Assembly: GCA_035610835.1 (NCBI GenBank)
Contig: CM069448.1
Location: 26,871,905-26,935,904 of the forward strand
Source of the DNA: Ophiura sarsii
Lineage: Eukaryota; Echinodermata; Ophiuroidea; Amphilepidida; Ophiuridae
Direction of reading: 5' to 3'
DNA length: 64,000 nt
Below, in pieces: positions 24,367-35,505 of the stretch (position 1 is the first letter of the stretch; the number at the start of each line of letters is the position of its first letter). The notes below the pieces were generated by a model. That model ran no database searches and was not told the origin of the DNA. It saw only the letters and a list, made by a program, of their open reading frames with translations. The position numbers were made by a program, and so were the translations under genes.

Positions 24367-24649
24367 AACATGTGACGATCACCTGTATCTTCATTCTTTT
24401 CATGGAAACAGAGAATGATTGAATAGATTCCAACTTTTCAATATTGGAATATCATTCTTGAATTTGAGATCCTTGTTCTTATTTTCATCCGTGCCCGCCC
24501 ATACACATACGAGATATTGATGAAGATTTAAAGCCGTTCTGGGTATAATTCCAAAGACAAGGAACAATGGACCAGGCTCATGAAAAAAACAATACCACAA
24601 TGAATGGTCCTAGCGGTGCAGTGGGGCTTACTGAAAATATATACATCTG

Positions 24650-25340
24650 CCTTTAGAAGATGGATGTGGCTGGATCAGAGCAAATGAGGCTGCTTTCAGA
24701 ATTTGAGTGCCAGCTTGGTAATAACGCAGAAGATGATAGCCTTAGTTTTAACTAGCATGAAAAGGCCTGTCAACCCAGGAAGTCTTTCAACAACAGGTCA
24801 TTGGTCTCAGTTCAACAACCAATGATCACTTTCTGGATGATTGTCCCGGAACCTCATGCCTTAGACACTCGTAACTGTATCAACAAGGAGGTTATTTCAA
24901 CTGTACGTAACATTGAGGCTTCAGGGACTACCAAGTATCGTGAGTATATTAAGGGAGTAATTGTGGATAAGAATGTATTCATTCATCAAACAATCAAGAA
25001 GGTTTCACTGCCTTTTTCATGCGACCTAAACCAAAGACATCCAAGACAAAACTCAACAAATAACCTCCTTGAACAGTTGAAGAGTGATTGCAATCTTTTC
25101 AGTCGCCTCTATTATGCCAGTAACTATTGAGATGGAGACTTAGAAGATGTCTTCGCCCACTCAAGCATGGCCACCTCCTCTCTCAGAGAATGTGAATCTT
25201 CGTCTTCCAACTAAGAAGACAGATTTATTGACTCTTCTCGACACCAATAACCAGTTTTCCAAGCCAGTATCTGTACATGTAGTCTCCAGTCTCAGCAGCA
25301 TGCCCCTACTCCAGCAGACGGACCAAAGTTCTCTGCGTGG
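24650..25340 (+). pseudogene. Broken ORF of an uncharacterised family
   Basis: 24801-25130 encodes DTRNCINKEVISTVRNIEAS, then a conserved-looking LKSDCNLFSRLY. A stop (TGA, 25128-25130) follows, and the sequence continues in another frame as DGDLEDVF and PPPLSENVNLRLPTKKTDLL up to about 25290. Two adjoining frames read as one protein only if a frameshift and a stop are ignored, so this is a decayed copy. The pattern recalls a widespread uncharacterised marine-invertebrate protein probably spread by mobile elements; that is memory, not a search result. No splice sites or function are visible. Confidence 0.45.
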
Positions 25341-25353
25341 AAGCGGAGACCGC

Positions 25354-27003
25354 TAGTATATAGTCCGACGAGTCTATAATCCGATGTCTCTGTACGAAGG
25401 TTCTATAGTACGACAGAGGGTATGTGTGGCGCAGTGGGTAGAGCACTGGACTCTTAATCTAAAGGTTGTGGGTTCGAGTCTCGCTGTGGTCAACATGTTG
25501 TGCTCTTGAGTAAGGCACTTTGCCGTTATTACTCCTCTCTACTCAGGTGTATTTAAATGGGTACCGGCATTCTTCAGTGCTGGGAAGGTAATAGACTCGC
25601 GGTGGAGGAGGTGTAGCCCCGGGTGTAGCGAGCCCCACACAGCAATATTATAAAAAAGGAGTGAGTCTAGCCCTATCGCTTTGAAAAAGAGATGGGCACT
25701 CCGCTCCTGGAATTACAGGATCGACCGCCTTTACTATAGTACGACGCATGGTAAATTCACCATTCGTTAATCAGATAAAAGGCACTTTAGTTCGAAAAAG
25801 GGTTCCCTATTACAAAGGTTCTTTATTCCGAAAATAAAAAAGGTTCGACGGTTTTACAGTCCGAAAATGAAATGGGTTCTATTATAGCCCGAATATTTTT
25901 AAATGGTAAAAAAGGTTCTACACAAAGGTTTTTATTTAAAAGGTTCAGTCTTGTCCGAAAATACAAAGATGAACCCTTTTTTTAAAGGTGCTATAGTTCG
26001 AATTTTGAAAGGGGTTCTATAGTCCGAAAAGGTTTCACTGTTCTTTAATCCGAGTCAGAACAACTATTCTATAATCCGAAATTTGAAATAGCGTATTTTT
26101 CAGTGCGCCCTCTAGAGATAACATAGAATCATAACTCTAAAGCCTTCTTCATTTCGAGCTAAAGAGGGTTCAATCTACCGAGCGAGGGGAAGGGACACAG
26201 TTGGTCCAAATGTGCACCAGTATTTAATTGCTTTACCTAACCTACCAGTGTTTGTAATTGGAAAAGGAAAAAGAGAAATATCAAGCATAATATGGGAACA
26301 AGTGTGAATTCTATGCGAATCTGTGTATCTGTGCCAAACGGAACGTAAGCATCATGGGCGGGGAAATTAATGAGCACATAATGTTAATCTTTTTACGGTG
26401 ACATGTCGCTAGTCCGACGGTTCTATACGGTCCGAAAAAATACGGTTCTATAGTACGAAGGTTCTATAGTCCGAAAATAATTAAGGTTCTTTAGTGCGAA
26501 GGTTCTATAATCCGATTATTGAACAAGGTTCGGTAATCCGAATACTTAAAAGATTTTTAGTCCGAATATTGAATAATCTTTAAAGGGGTTCGATAGTCCG
26601 AATGGGAAAAAAGGTCCTCTAATCCGACAAATTGTTTTGAATTTTAATTCTAACACTTTCCGATTCGATTCTATTTTATATAGCTTCTTTATAAAAGAGG
26701 CAATGTTTCCAAATGAACGTTCCCGTTATCTCTAGAGGGAGCACTGCAAAGTACGCTATTTCAAATTTCGGATTATAGAGAAAAAAATCGGATTCGGATT
26801 AAAGAACAGTGAAACCCTTTTGGACTAGAGAACCCTTTTGAAAATTCGACCTATAGAACCTTTTTTTAAATTCGGATTAGAGAATAACTTTCGGATTAGA
26901 GAACCCTTTATCAGTTTTCGGACTATAGAGCCTTTCAGAATGTTCGGATTGAAGAACCTGTCTAATATTCGTACTATAGAACCTCTTTTATTTTCGGACT
27001 AGA
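25354..27003. mobile_element. Fold-back element C, arms of repeated GGTTCTATAGTCCGAAAA
   Basis: Forward units of a degenerate 18-bp motif cover 25354-25423, 25735-26090 and 26398-26640; reverse-complement units (TTCGGACTATAGAACC) cover 26755-27003. The inner parts of the arms are a true inverted repeat: CCGAAATTTGAAATAGCGTA near 26077 pairs with TACGCTATTTCAAATTTCGG near 26752, followed by a shared CCCTCTAGAGATAAC. No coding sequence or certain target duplication is seen. A SINE sits inside the left arm and another abuts the right arm. Confidence 0.75.
25424..25735 (+). mobile_element. tRNA-derived SINE, inserted in element C
   Basis: The head has an A box (TGGCGCAGTGGG) and B box (GGTTCGAGTCTC) at tRNA spacing, with a CTT-anticodon-like loop as in tRNA-Lys. 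The anticodon stem CTGGA / TCTAA does not pair, so it is not a functional tRNA. The body continues with TAAGGCACTTTGCCG, ATTTAAATGGGTACC and GGTGTAGCGAGCCCC, a style common in deuterostome SINEs. Confidence 0.75.
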
Positions 27004-27302
27004 CCATGGATAGCCCAAGAAAGCCTCGATTGAAGCTTATTTCCATTGGGGTCCGTTAGGTCTGTGAACAAATGCAGACCGGGATGATCCCCTACTCTTT
27101 ACAAAAGAGTCTGTAACCTTGAACGTGCTCGGGTATTGCTCTCCCAAAGCATGGGACCACCATTTATACGTGACTTTCGAACTGAGAGGAAATTGAGACT
27201 AAGTACCTTGCCCAAGGATACAAACATTTGGCCGTAGCGGGGCTAGAACTCACAACCTTTGTATTATGAGTCCTGCGTGCTATCCACTAGACCACATGCT
27301 CT
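27003..27302 (-). mobile_element. tRNA-derived SINE with LINE-like tail
   Basis: Read on the minus strand, 27302-27235 is a tRNA-like head with a GTGGTCTAGTGGATAGC A box, a CAT-anticodon-like loop and GGTTGTGAGTTCTAGCCCC as B box. The body ends in a hairpin-forming tail at 27053-27009 (GGACCCCAATGGAAATAAGC ... GCTTTCTTGGGCTATC). This tail also occurs in the 3' UTR of the LINE at 42263-42309. Confidence 0.75.
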
Positions 27303-27708
27303 CAGGGGGGGGGGGGGCAATACGCTTTTAGGGAGTGTTTGTTAGTCACATGTTTGACACCCCCCCCCCCCCCCCCGGGTCAAGGATGGCAAACGGTTGA
27401 TGTTATACTATTTGCAAAAGGTAATATTGCTTGCAGCCTTGCAGTATTATTCATACGTGATACTATACCATATACTTATATATGTTTTTAGATATCATCC
27501 ATTGTTTTTCTATTTCCATCAACTCGTGAACTCGTGCTATTGGATTGAAATAAACGGCGAAATAAGTTACTAATCTGATATAAATGGCACAACATATTAT
27601 TTGCGTTTATCAGATCGCTGCACTCAAAGTTTTGGGTAGGCTTTGGAAACCGTCAACGTGACTTTGTTTATCACATTATCTTGAATGTGAACTCGTCAAG
27701 TAAATAAA

Positions 27709-27790
27709 AAGGGTTCGAAAGTCCGACGGTTCTCATAGTCCGAAAATGATATAGGTTCCATAATCTGATTTTGTCCCATAATCTGATAAA
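27709..27790 (+). repeat. Element-C motif units upstream of P450 gene 1
   Basis: GGGTTCGAAAGTCCGACGG, TTCTCATAGTCCGAAAATG and two further degenerate units, in the same orientation as the left arm of element C, end about 100 bp before the P450 start codon. Between 27310 and 27708 there are poly-G (27305) and poly-C (27361) runs and nothing else recognised. Confidence 0.65.
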
Positions 27791-27891
27791 TGTTTTTCAT
27801 TACTAGACACATCAAATGTTAATATCCACTCATTGTGTGTGTCGTATCATATTTTCACGTTCCTGACACTTCTGAGCACGTCCATCGAAAA

Positions 27892-28255
27892 ATGGCTGTT
27901 TTGGACATGTGGTCGTGGCTAAATGTCCACACAATCCTGATTTCAGCTGCTATATTTCTTCTCATATCGTGGAACTTTAATCAACGCGGGAAGACTCTGC
28001 CGCCAGGTCCATGGAGCCTTCCGCTTATTGGTTGTCTTCCAAGTCTAATTTATAATCTCTATCGATTCGGTGACGAACCGGAACATTTGTTGGCCAAAAT
28101 GGCGGCTCGGTACGGGGCTGTATTCCGTGTGAATATTGGTAACAAAATGATCGTGGTAGCGAATGGATACAAATCGATATCTGAGGCGTTCCAGAATCCG
28201 TTACTGAGTGACCGACCGACAAGTCCGCTATTTAAAGAAACAGACTTCGACAAAG
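27892..28255 (+). CDS. P450 gene 1, exon 1
   Basis: 364 bp: membrane anchor, proline hinge and the first beta strands to FDKG. Donor GTAGGC at 28256. An upstream in-frame ATG (27835) would add 19 residues not found in gene 2, so 27892 is preferred. Confidence 0.9.
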
Positions 28256-31200
28256 GTAGGCCAAATGCAAATATATCTCTCAAATCAAACTCAGGCCACG
28301 AAAGCCCCTGTAAATCCCTGTTGTTAAAGGAAAGGGTTCAACAAAAGAAAGTATAGCACTTTTTTATGTCATTTTGAGTAACATTCAATTTTCTTTTGGC
28401 CAAAACAGGCTAGATAGGCATTTAGATGAATCTTTTAGGCATAATTTGATACCAAATTTGTCCCCTAACAACAAAGATAAACCATGATTAGCACCATTTA
28501 ATTTTTTTTTTAAATCCTATTTTCAAAAGTCTCATTTCCAATACACAGCACGAGAAAAAAGGACCCATTGTTAAGACACACATATGCCGTATTTACTGCC
28601 ATGCACTTTAATGTCAGAAATAAATATCCCGCACAATGTCGTACGACCCGATGCATTTGCGCTGTGCGATCGATAGCCCCGTCAATCCTGGTTATACACA
28701 CACACTGTACAGAGAGACCCCAATTGGTTCCTTCTTCTCGTGCTGTGTTTATTGGAAATGAGACTTTTGAAAATAGGAAATTGTTCTTTAAATGGTGCTA
28801 ATCATGGTTTATCTTTGTTGTTAGGGGGAAAATTTGGTATCAAATTGGGCCTAAAAGATTCATCTAAATGCCTATCTAGCCTGTTTGGTCAAAACAAAAT
28901 TGAATATTATTCAAAATGAGATAAACAAAGTAGTATACTTTCTTTTGTTGAACCCTTTATACTAAAAAGGCCCCGTGTCATAGAAGAAAATGCCACAATA
29001 TCGTGGAATTAACGCTTGTGTTCGTAAAATTATCTAGAACAAAAATATTTGTCGTCCTCGGCAGATTTACTTTGTTGCGTTCGTTATACCACAAAAGGTC
29101 AAACCCTTGATGATAAGATAATGATGTTTTGTCCATAACAAAAAAATGTCTGACCCCAATCTGTTATCCAGTCCAACTGAGCTGGATCTAGTCTAACGCT
29201 TAACTGATTAGGAAATTGTGTTTTGGATTGTGTTCTAAATTTCAGCATGTGAATCAATCCGGAATCAAAACATTCCCCGAACGTCCCATGAATATAGCTG
29301 CGCTATTTCATATAATTTGTCAAAATCGTATTTCCCATTCTCATGTATACTGTTACAAGTAAAATGCATTTTTCTAATAATACGATAAATGCGATACGAT
29401 AAACTTCTTGCAGGTATTATTTGAGCAGTACGCAATACTTTTGTTGTTTTATTCAATTGTTTGAGTAGTAAATGTTGACATTATTGTCATTTCTTTTAAA
29501 ACTCTGCAGTTTATTATCGTCTGAGAAATAAATACTGCAATCTATTATCGGTTGAGCAATAAACTCTGCCATATTTTTCTGTATATTGAGAAATAAACAG
29601 CAAATTATTATTGTATCATGTGTATGAGAAATAAACTCTACAATTTATTATTGTGATTGTTACGTAAATAATAATGACTTTTCTCTTTGCTTTGATTCAG
29701 GGGTCATAATGACATCAGGAAAGGCATGGAAGAGCCAACGCAAGATTACACTTAATATATTCCGAAACTTCGGGGTTGGAAAACGGAGCTTTGAAGGGTC
29801 TATTACAACCGAAGCTCTGGTATTGGTCCAGTTGATGTCCGATAATAAAAATCATCCATTCGACCCCCGGATTCTGATTGGAAACTGCATATCTAATATC
29901 ATTTGTTCTGTCGTTTTTGGAAAGCAGTACGAGCACTCTGACCCAGAATTTATACATATTTTGGATTTATTCGGTTCGGTTGTTCACAAAATTGGTGCTG
30001 GTGGAGCATTGCCATTTATCCCGATTCTACGATATCTATTTCCGTCTCGATACAATGACGCCAAATCAATTATTCTTGAAGTCAATTCACTACTTGAAGT
30101 ATTAATCAAAGATCACGTGAACACGTTTGATGAAAGAAATCTGAACGATTACATAGACATTTTTCTGAATGCAATTGAACGTAACAAAGACCTGGAATCT
30201 TCAGAATATATCAACCATCAGGCGCTTCCTGCGGTAGTACTACAACTGTTCGCCGCCGGAACCGAGACCACTGCGTCAACAATTAAGTGGGCCCTTCTCT
30301 ATATGATAAAGAATCCAGAAATTCAGACCAAACTTCATACCGAGCTTGATACAATCATCGGACGCCATCGGACACCCCAGTGGGGCGATAGATCCAAGTT
30401 GCCGTACACCGAAGCTGTTATACAAGAAGTTCAACGTATCCGAACTGTTGTGCCACTTGGTATTCCTCACATGGCAGCTGAAGACACTAAGCTAGAGGGA
30501 TATGACATACCTAAAGATTCCATTATTGTGTCCAATATTTGGGCGGTGCACAACGACCCAGATTTATGGTCAGATCCAGACCAATTTCAGCCGGAAAGAT
30601 TCTTGGACGAAAGTGGACAGTTTTGTCCTCGGGAAGAGTTAATTCAATTTAGTACAGGTTTGTATTCATAATTTGATTTTGCGACGTGTGTCTATAATCC
30701 GTTTAGCATGTTTAGACTGACAATTTGACCTTCAGGAATCCATAATTATAGAGAATCACCATTGTACTTTACTTCCCATTGAAGGTGTCCCTCTGGCATA
30801 GAGTAACTAACGAATGAGTCGCTTTGAAAAGAGTCGTTCTAAACATGCTCAAGGACTTTACTAGTTGTCCACAAAGAGTACGTATCTGATAAATGAGACA
30901 AATGAGAAGGCAGTGAAACTATTGGTTCTCTGGATTTATATTGCCACACAAATATAGTTTAAGCACAATGACCCATGAGTTATATTTTATTTAGAATCAA
31001 TTTATGTATTATTCTTAGATTTTTACTACTAGTTGATCATATACCAAATTGATTATACTTTTTCGTATTATGTTTGTTTTAGGTCGTCGAATATGTCTTG
31101 GAGAAAATTTAGCGAGGATGGAATTGTTCATATTCTTCACCCATATTCTGCATAAATTCACCATCCGTAAGGCATCTCCAGAGCTCGTCTATTCACTGAA

Positions 31201-31264
31201 GGGTATATCAGGAATTACATACGCTCCTGCACCTTTTGAAATCGTAGCAGAAATCCGAGAGTAG
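27892..31264 (+). CDS. Cytochrome P450, CYP2-clan, gene 1 (intact)
   Basis: Three exons (27892-28255, 29701-30657, 31083-31264), both introns phase 1 with GT-AG ends, give 500 residues and TAG, the normal microsomal P450 length. Features: N-terminal membrane anchor (about residues 9-27); hinge LPPGPWSLPLIG (36-47); helix-C WxxxR (W131, R135); helix-I AGTETT (307-312) with the acid and Thr used in oxygen activation; ExxR (364-367, EVQR); PERF (420-423); heme loop FSTGRRICLGE with Cys445. It is predicted to be an ER haem monooxygenase supplied by P450 reductase; the substrate is unknown. The start was chosen by alignment with gene 2. Residue 437 before FSTG is Gln where Pro is usual. Which CYP2-clan family it belongs to cannot be settled by eye. 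Confidence 0.93.
28331..28958. mobile_element. Long-TIR fold-back element in P450 gene 1 intron 1
   Basis: Arms of about 230 bp (28331-28560 and 28733-28958) are inverted copies beginning AAAGGGTTCAACAAAAGAAA. Shared inner landmarks are CAGGCTAGATAGGCATTTAG and AAGTCTCATTTCCAATA. The central 170 bp are unique. There is no coding sequence. It makes up almost half of the intron and is absent from gene 2. Confidence 0.85.
29506..29662 (+). repeat. Diverged minisatellite upstream of P450 gene 1 exon 2
   Basis: Four to five degenerate units of about 33-40 bp with the core TTTATTATCG ... GAGAAATAAA end 40 bp before exon 2. The same unit, much expanded and more uniform, occupies the same position in gene 2 (45507-46824). 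Confidence 0.75.
29701..30657 (+). CDS. P450 gene 1, exon 2
   Basis: 957 bp after TTTGATTCAG, encoding helix C through PERF to FSTG; helix I and the ExxR helix K lie here. Donor GTTTGT at 30658. Exon 2 of gene 2 has the same length and phase. Confidence 0.95.
31083..31264 (+). CDS. P450 gene 1, exon 3
   Basis: 182 bp after GTTTGTTTTAG, encoding RRICLGENLARMEL (heme-ligand Cys and helix L) to the C terminus EIRE and TAG. The Gly codon of FSTG is split across the intron. Confidence 0.95.
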
Positions 31265-31582
31265 TTGACATTTTGACAGTGGCGTTGTACCAAACTTGTT
31301 ATGGGTGCGGGGGCTGGGGACAGCGGGCAAACTGCTCCGCGGGATGACCTAGATTAAGAAGGCTGGAAAGAATAAGAAAGGGGAGAAGTGGGAGGGATAA
31401 TAGGGGGAAAGAGAGCCGAAACGGGAGAGAAATGGAAAGGAGGGAAACAGAAGCTACAAAGAGAACGGGAAAGTGAAGGGGAGTGTATCCTGACGTCTGC
31501 TTGCCCTCCCAACCCACCCCTACCTCGACTCACAAAGCTCTACGCGATTGATATATAAACAAGTTAGCAACATTACAGCTAA

Positions 31583-31603
31583 AATAAACCAAAAGAGAAT
31601 AAA
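31583..31603 (+). promoter_or_regulatory. Candidate polyadenylation signals of P450 gene 1
   Basis: AATAAA at 31583-31588 and 31598-31603, about 320 bp after the stop codon. Position is plausible; no transcript evidence. Confidence 0.35.
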
Positions 31604-31675
31604 TGTCTCTTATTTTTAAATCTTATTTCCAACAGTTACGTGATGGTGGTGGTGCGCCCACTTAGCAATGGCTTA

Positions 31676-31933
31676 CTATAGATGGGGTGACAGGTGACGT
31701 CACACCGGGCATTTGGCCAGCAGTTACCATTGTTCTTTGCCCGGCGGTTTGCGTGCGCATCCTGTTTTGTTTAGGACCCGTGCTTTTAAAACTCGCGCCA
31801 AAGCATTATGAAGGGCAATAAGGCATAGCGGACAGTGTTGTGGTCATGTGCTGTTCACTCAAGCATGTATCGACAGTCCAGTCCCTTCGACCGTTGCGTT
31901 TGTTGATAAACATTGCTGTCACCCCATCTATAG
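31676..31933. mobile_element. MITE with CTATAGATGGGGTGACAG ends, complete copy
   Basis: Perfect 18-bp inverted repeats CTATAGATGGGGTGACAG at both ends of 258 bp, with TA at the borders as in Tc1/mariner-like MITEs. The inside is GC-rich (GTGACGTCACACCGGGCATT). A truncated copy is at 40667. Confidence 0.9.
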
Positions 31934-33420
31934 TATAGTAGTTTAAATTCAAATCAATCGGTCATCAATCAGTTCAGCATGTTCGGTACGCTACGAAATG
32001 ATATCATTTGAACCGTTTGATATGCTATACCAGTCAATAGTTAGGTCACCCAAGCGCTATATGAAAGCTATGAAGATTGTAAACGGGGGTCAGTCGTCAC
32101 AAACATGCACAAACACAATAGCCAAACGACCTTGCTTTTGTCAACACTCCCTAAACAGAGGACTGCAGTGCAAATCTCTACGATTTTCGCTATGTAATCT
32201 CTATGGCGGATTTCATTCCGTTGTATGAAGCTATGATGTTTGCGTGGTCTTCGCTATCTCCAAGCAGATAGAGCAATACGTACATGGACTTTTTTTGTAG
32301 ACGAGGGTTCATTTCATGATTTGGTGAGGTTTAGAATAAGTTAGGATTCCTGTAATTTCGAAGACCACAGATTTTCAAAACGTGAATTTTCCAACATTTT
32401 ACGACATAAATTTGGTCACAAAACGTGTTTAATACTATACATTTTACCGTTCTGCAGATGTTAATGACCCTCCTCTAAAATTCTACATGATTTTAAACAC
32501 GTTTCTCAGTTTTTGAGATGCCCAAATAGACCATTTTCCGAAGCTATTTCTAGTAAATATTGCAGTCACTGAGACTCCATTGTTTTCTTGCGTATGACAA
32601 AATCTGACACGCAGCGTGACCTCCCTGCTGGCTGATACAGCCAAATGAGTAAATATAATGTAATGTGTTTTAAGCTCTTAAGGTTTGCATTTTCAACGGA
32701 CGTATCGTCAGTTCAGCCTCCATGTTCAGTTTGCTACGGAGTGATTTCATTTGAACCGTAACTGACGGCGCTATATAGCCAAATGAGCCAACAAAATGTA
32801 ATGTGTTTTTAATTCTTAATATTTGCATTTTTTTCTAAGGATATGAATATTTCTGTGACATACAAGTGATTTGTTTGGACATATGTCATTTCAAAGCAGA
32901 CATCCCTGTAGTCTATACCCCTTAATAAAGATTGCAATGTAATGGACATGTTTGGAAAGATTTGACCAAAGACCCCAAAATTAGAATCAACTGGTGGTTC
33001 AAGTTGCTGCGAACCTCTGGAAAAAAATATTTTGACTAATTATTATTAAAAGCATTGATTTGATGAAGCATATATTTTAAAGGTTTACTTGGAAAAATTA
33101 GAAAACAAATGAATTACAAATTGGAGTAGGCTACCCTAAACACTCCTGCTACTAGAAAAATATGTAGGGCTATGTCACCTCGGTGTTATGATATTAAATA
33201 TGATTAACATAATGACCATATTACATAAAACTCGTAAATCTTGTGGAGTTGGTTGTTATAAATAACTATAAATGAGTGAAAAGATACTTTGAAAGAGTTG
33301 GTGTGTTAAATATCAATTTTGTAAAAGCTTTTCTTCAAATTACTCTCTTTGGTTGTAATTTAGTTTTTTGCAGCCATTTTTGATATTTTGAATACTCAAA
33401 CTAGATATAGGCCTATAGTG
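31934..33420. other. Intergenic DNA, no gene recognised
   Basis: A degenerate direct repeat (AGCCAAATGAGTAAATATAA at 32640 and AGCCAAATGAGCCAACAAAA at 32776; TTTCATTTGAACCGT at 32746 and a similar motif at 32001) is present. No exon or transposon end is identified. Confidence 0.5.
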
Positions 33421-33423
33421 AAC

Positions 33424-33816
33424 TAGCAGGTACCCGCGCTACGCACGGGCCCTCATTAGCTGAATTATTATGATCTAAATTAGATGCCTGCTATCTATAT
33501 AGCATGATTTGTAGCAAAATGGACATCAGATTATAGGATTAGACATGAATTCAAAATTGTAGACCCCTGATTTGTAGCAAAATGGACATCAGATTATAGG
33601 ATTAGACATGAATTCAAAATTGTAGACCCCTGAATGATTTTGTTAACAGAAATCTGCGTTTTGTGCTATCTTTGAATCTCTAACCCTATTTCGATACCCC
33701 AATTTAATTCTGGGGGAAAGGTTTTTAGTTACCTAAGACACCCCAACAATGTTGTACCTACCCCGGATACCCCACGTGCCTGTATTATCAAAGGAAGCGC
33801 GGATGTACCCGCTAGA
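33424..33816. mobile_element. Possible MITE with CTAGCNGGTAC ends
   Basis: CTAGCAGGTACCCGCGC at the left and GTACCCGCTAG at the right form short inverted ends. Inside, a 61-bp unit (TGATTTGTAGCAAAATGGAC ...) is tandemly repeated at 33508 and 33569. No clear target duplication. Confidence 0.4.
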
Positions 33817-33830
33817 AGATAGCGGGCGGT

Positions 33831-34379
33831 TTGTCACCAAAGGGTAGGCCTATTATAGGCTCCCTAAAGACCCGGCTTCTCGAACACTGTGGTGACACCA
33901 AACATCGCAGAGACAAACATCCTCTAAACTGCCAGTCCACCAATGTCATATACCTGATTTCATGTGGGAAGTGTGGTATGCAATATGTAGGGGAAACCAA
34001 ACGCTCCCTAAAGACCCGGCTTCTCGAACACTGTGGTGACACCAAACATCGCAGAGACAAACATCCTCTAAACTGCCAGTCCACCAATGTCATATACCTG
34101 ATTTCATGTGGGAAGTGTGGTATGCAATATGTAGGGGAAACCAAACGCTCCCTAAAGACCCGGCTTCTCGAACACTGTGGTGACACCAAACATCGCAGAG
34201 ACAAACCAGTGGCTCGACACTTTAATTCAGCCCATCACAGTGTTGACGACATTTTCATCATGGCTATTGATCGACCAGGCAGTTCAGACCGTTTCCTAAG
34301 ACTTGCTCTTGAAGCTAAATGGATCAAAAACCTCTGTACCTCTTCCCCCCATGGTATCAACATCAAAGCTTCACATTGA
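33831..34379 (+). pseudogene. Penelope-like GIY-YIG endonuclease end, with in-frame triplication
   Basis: The frame contains VIYLISCGKCGMQYVGETKR, the GIY-YIG-type nuclease motif found at the C terminus of Penelope-like retroelements, followed by EH-boxes and a tail ending INIKASH. A 144-bp unit (48 codons) starting CTCCCTAAAGACCCGGC repeats at 33860 and 34004, with a third, partial copy at 34148; the copies look identical and keep the frame. No reverse transcriptase precedes it, so the element is 5'-truncated. 34380-34990 is probably its 3' region and contains CCGAAACGTCGG near 34944. Confidence 0.75.
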
Positions 34380-34989
34380 TCTCCCCACTCAGCCTCTTGG
34401 TTCTCCTTTTCTTCATCCTTTCGGTGGTCATGGTTCCATTTATTAGGGATAATGCCTGGTTGGAATAGGTGCTTCCGGCGTGTTAACTGTAACTTATGAA
34501 CCCACCGAGTATTGTACTCTTAAACTGTGGGGGAACGGCACACCCAACCAGGCGCTGTTTCTTGTAGGATTTAGTGAAGTTTTGTTTTGGTATATATTTT
34601 ATTATTTTTTGTTTTTAACATGACCACCAGGGATTTTACCTGATTGGCTGTCCATCCTTTCTTCAGTATCATCATATGTGTATGCTGGCCCTCCATACAA
34701 TACTTGTCATAAATCCTCTCTGCATGGTTGACTTCACCAAGTCATGCTAGTTTAATCCACCCTCTCCATTTTATACACACCATTATCCTGATCTCCTCCT
34801 ATTGTATTATATCAATAATCCAATTTTTAAACCCACTCCCATTACTTCTGTAATACAGTGCATCATTTTTTAGTCTATGCTGGTCAGAGACAGTTGTGTT
34901 TTTACCTTGTCCTATACCTAGTTAAAGGAATTGTTTTATCATTCCGAAACGTCGGTCCCCATGTTATTGTGCTGTTTCTTTTGCCTTTT

Positions 34990-35440
34990 AATTGTCTCAC
35001 CCTTGGATGTTGTCATTGCACACCTTTTTAGTCATTTCAATATTGGGAAATAGCAAGAGTTTATGTCCTTGACGTGCCTTTAAATCTGATAATGATCCAC
35101 GGATACACCATTTCCCCTTAATAATCTAGGGACCCATGTGACCTTAATAATCTAGAAACTCATCTACCCTACCCTTGGTGCCCTTGCTTATTCAAGTACC
35201 ACCCATTTACATTAATAATCCAGATATCCCACATGTCATTATAACCAATGACCTACTCACCCAGATGTGTTTTTAATAAGGCCTAACCAGATACTCTTAA
35301 TATTATTGTAGGTATCCCATATGAGATATGAAATAATCAACCAGGTGCCTTTGATGGTAGGCCCTACCACAAACACCCTTAAAATTCAGTTATCACAAGT
35401 GCGTTTAATATTTAATTAGAAGATTCATAAGATAATTCCA
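34990..35440. other. Between two Penelope-like fragments, nothing recognised
   Basis: AT-rich, with a loose repeat of TTAATAATCTAG / TAATAATCCAGA around 35120-35225. No gene. Confidence 0.45.
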
Positions 35441-35460
35441 AAATTGAACTTACTGTTCCA

Positions 35461-35505
35461 GACAGTTTCGACGTCCGATCGGATGTCTTTCTCAATGGTG
35501 TATGA
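35461..35505 (-). ncRNA. Possible degenerate hammerhead-ribozyme core of Penelope-like element
   Basis: Overlapping the stop codon of the fragment, the minus strand reads TTGAGAAAG, a stem (ACATCC ATCG GGACGT-like), then CGAAACTGTC. This resembles the CUGANGA...GAAAC...GUC hammerhead core known from Penelope-like elements, but the first core box is altered, so it is probably inactive. Confidence 0.3.

Noticed and set aside
25424..25500. tRNA-Lys gene
   Set aside because: A and B boxes are present, but the anticodon stem does not pair and a SINE body follows.
27835..27891. Upstream in-frame ATG extending P450 gene 1
   Set aside because: The extra 19 residues are not conserved in gene 2, and the microsomal anchor begins right after the ATG at 27892.
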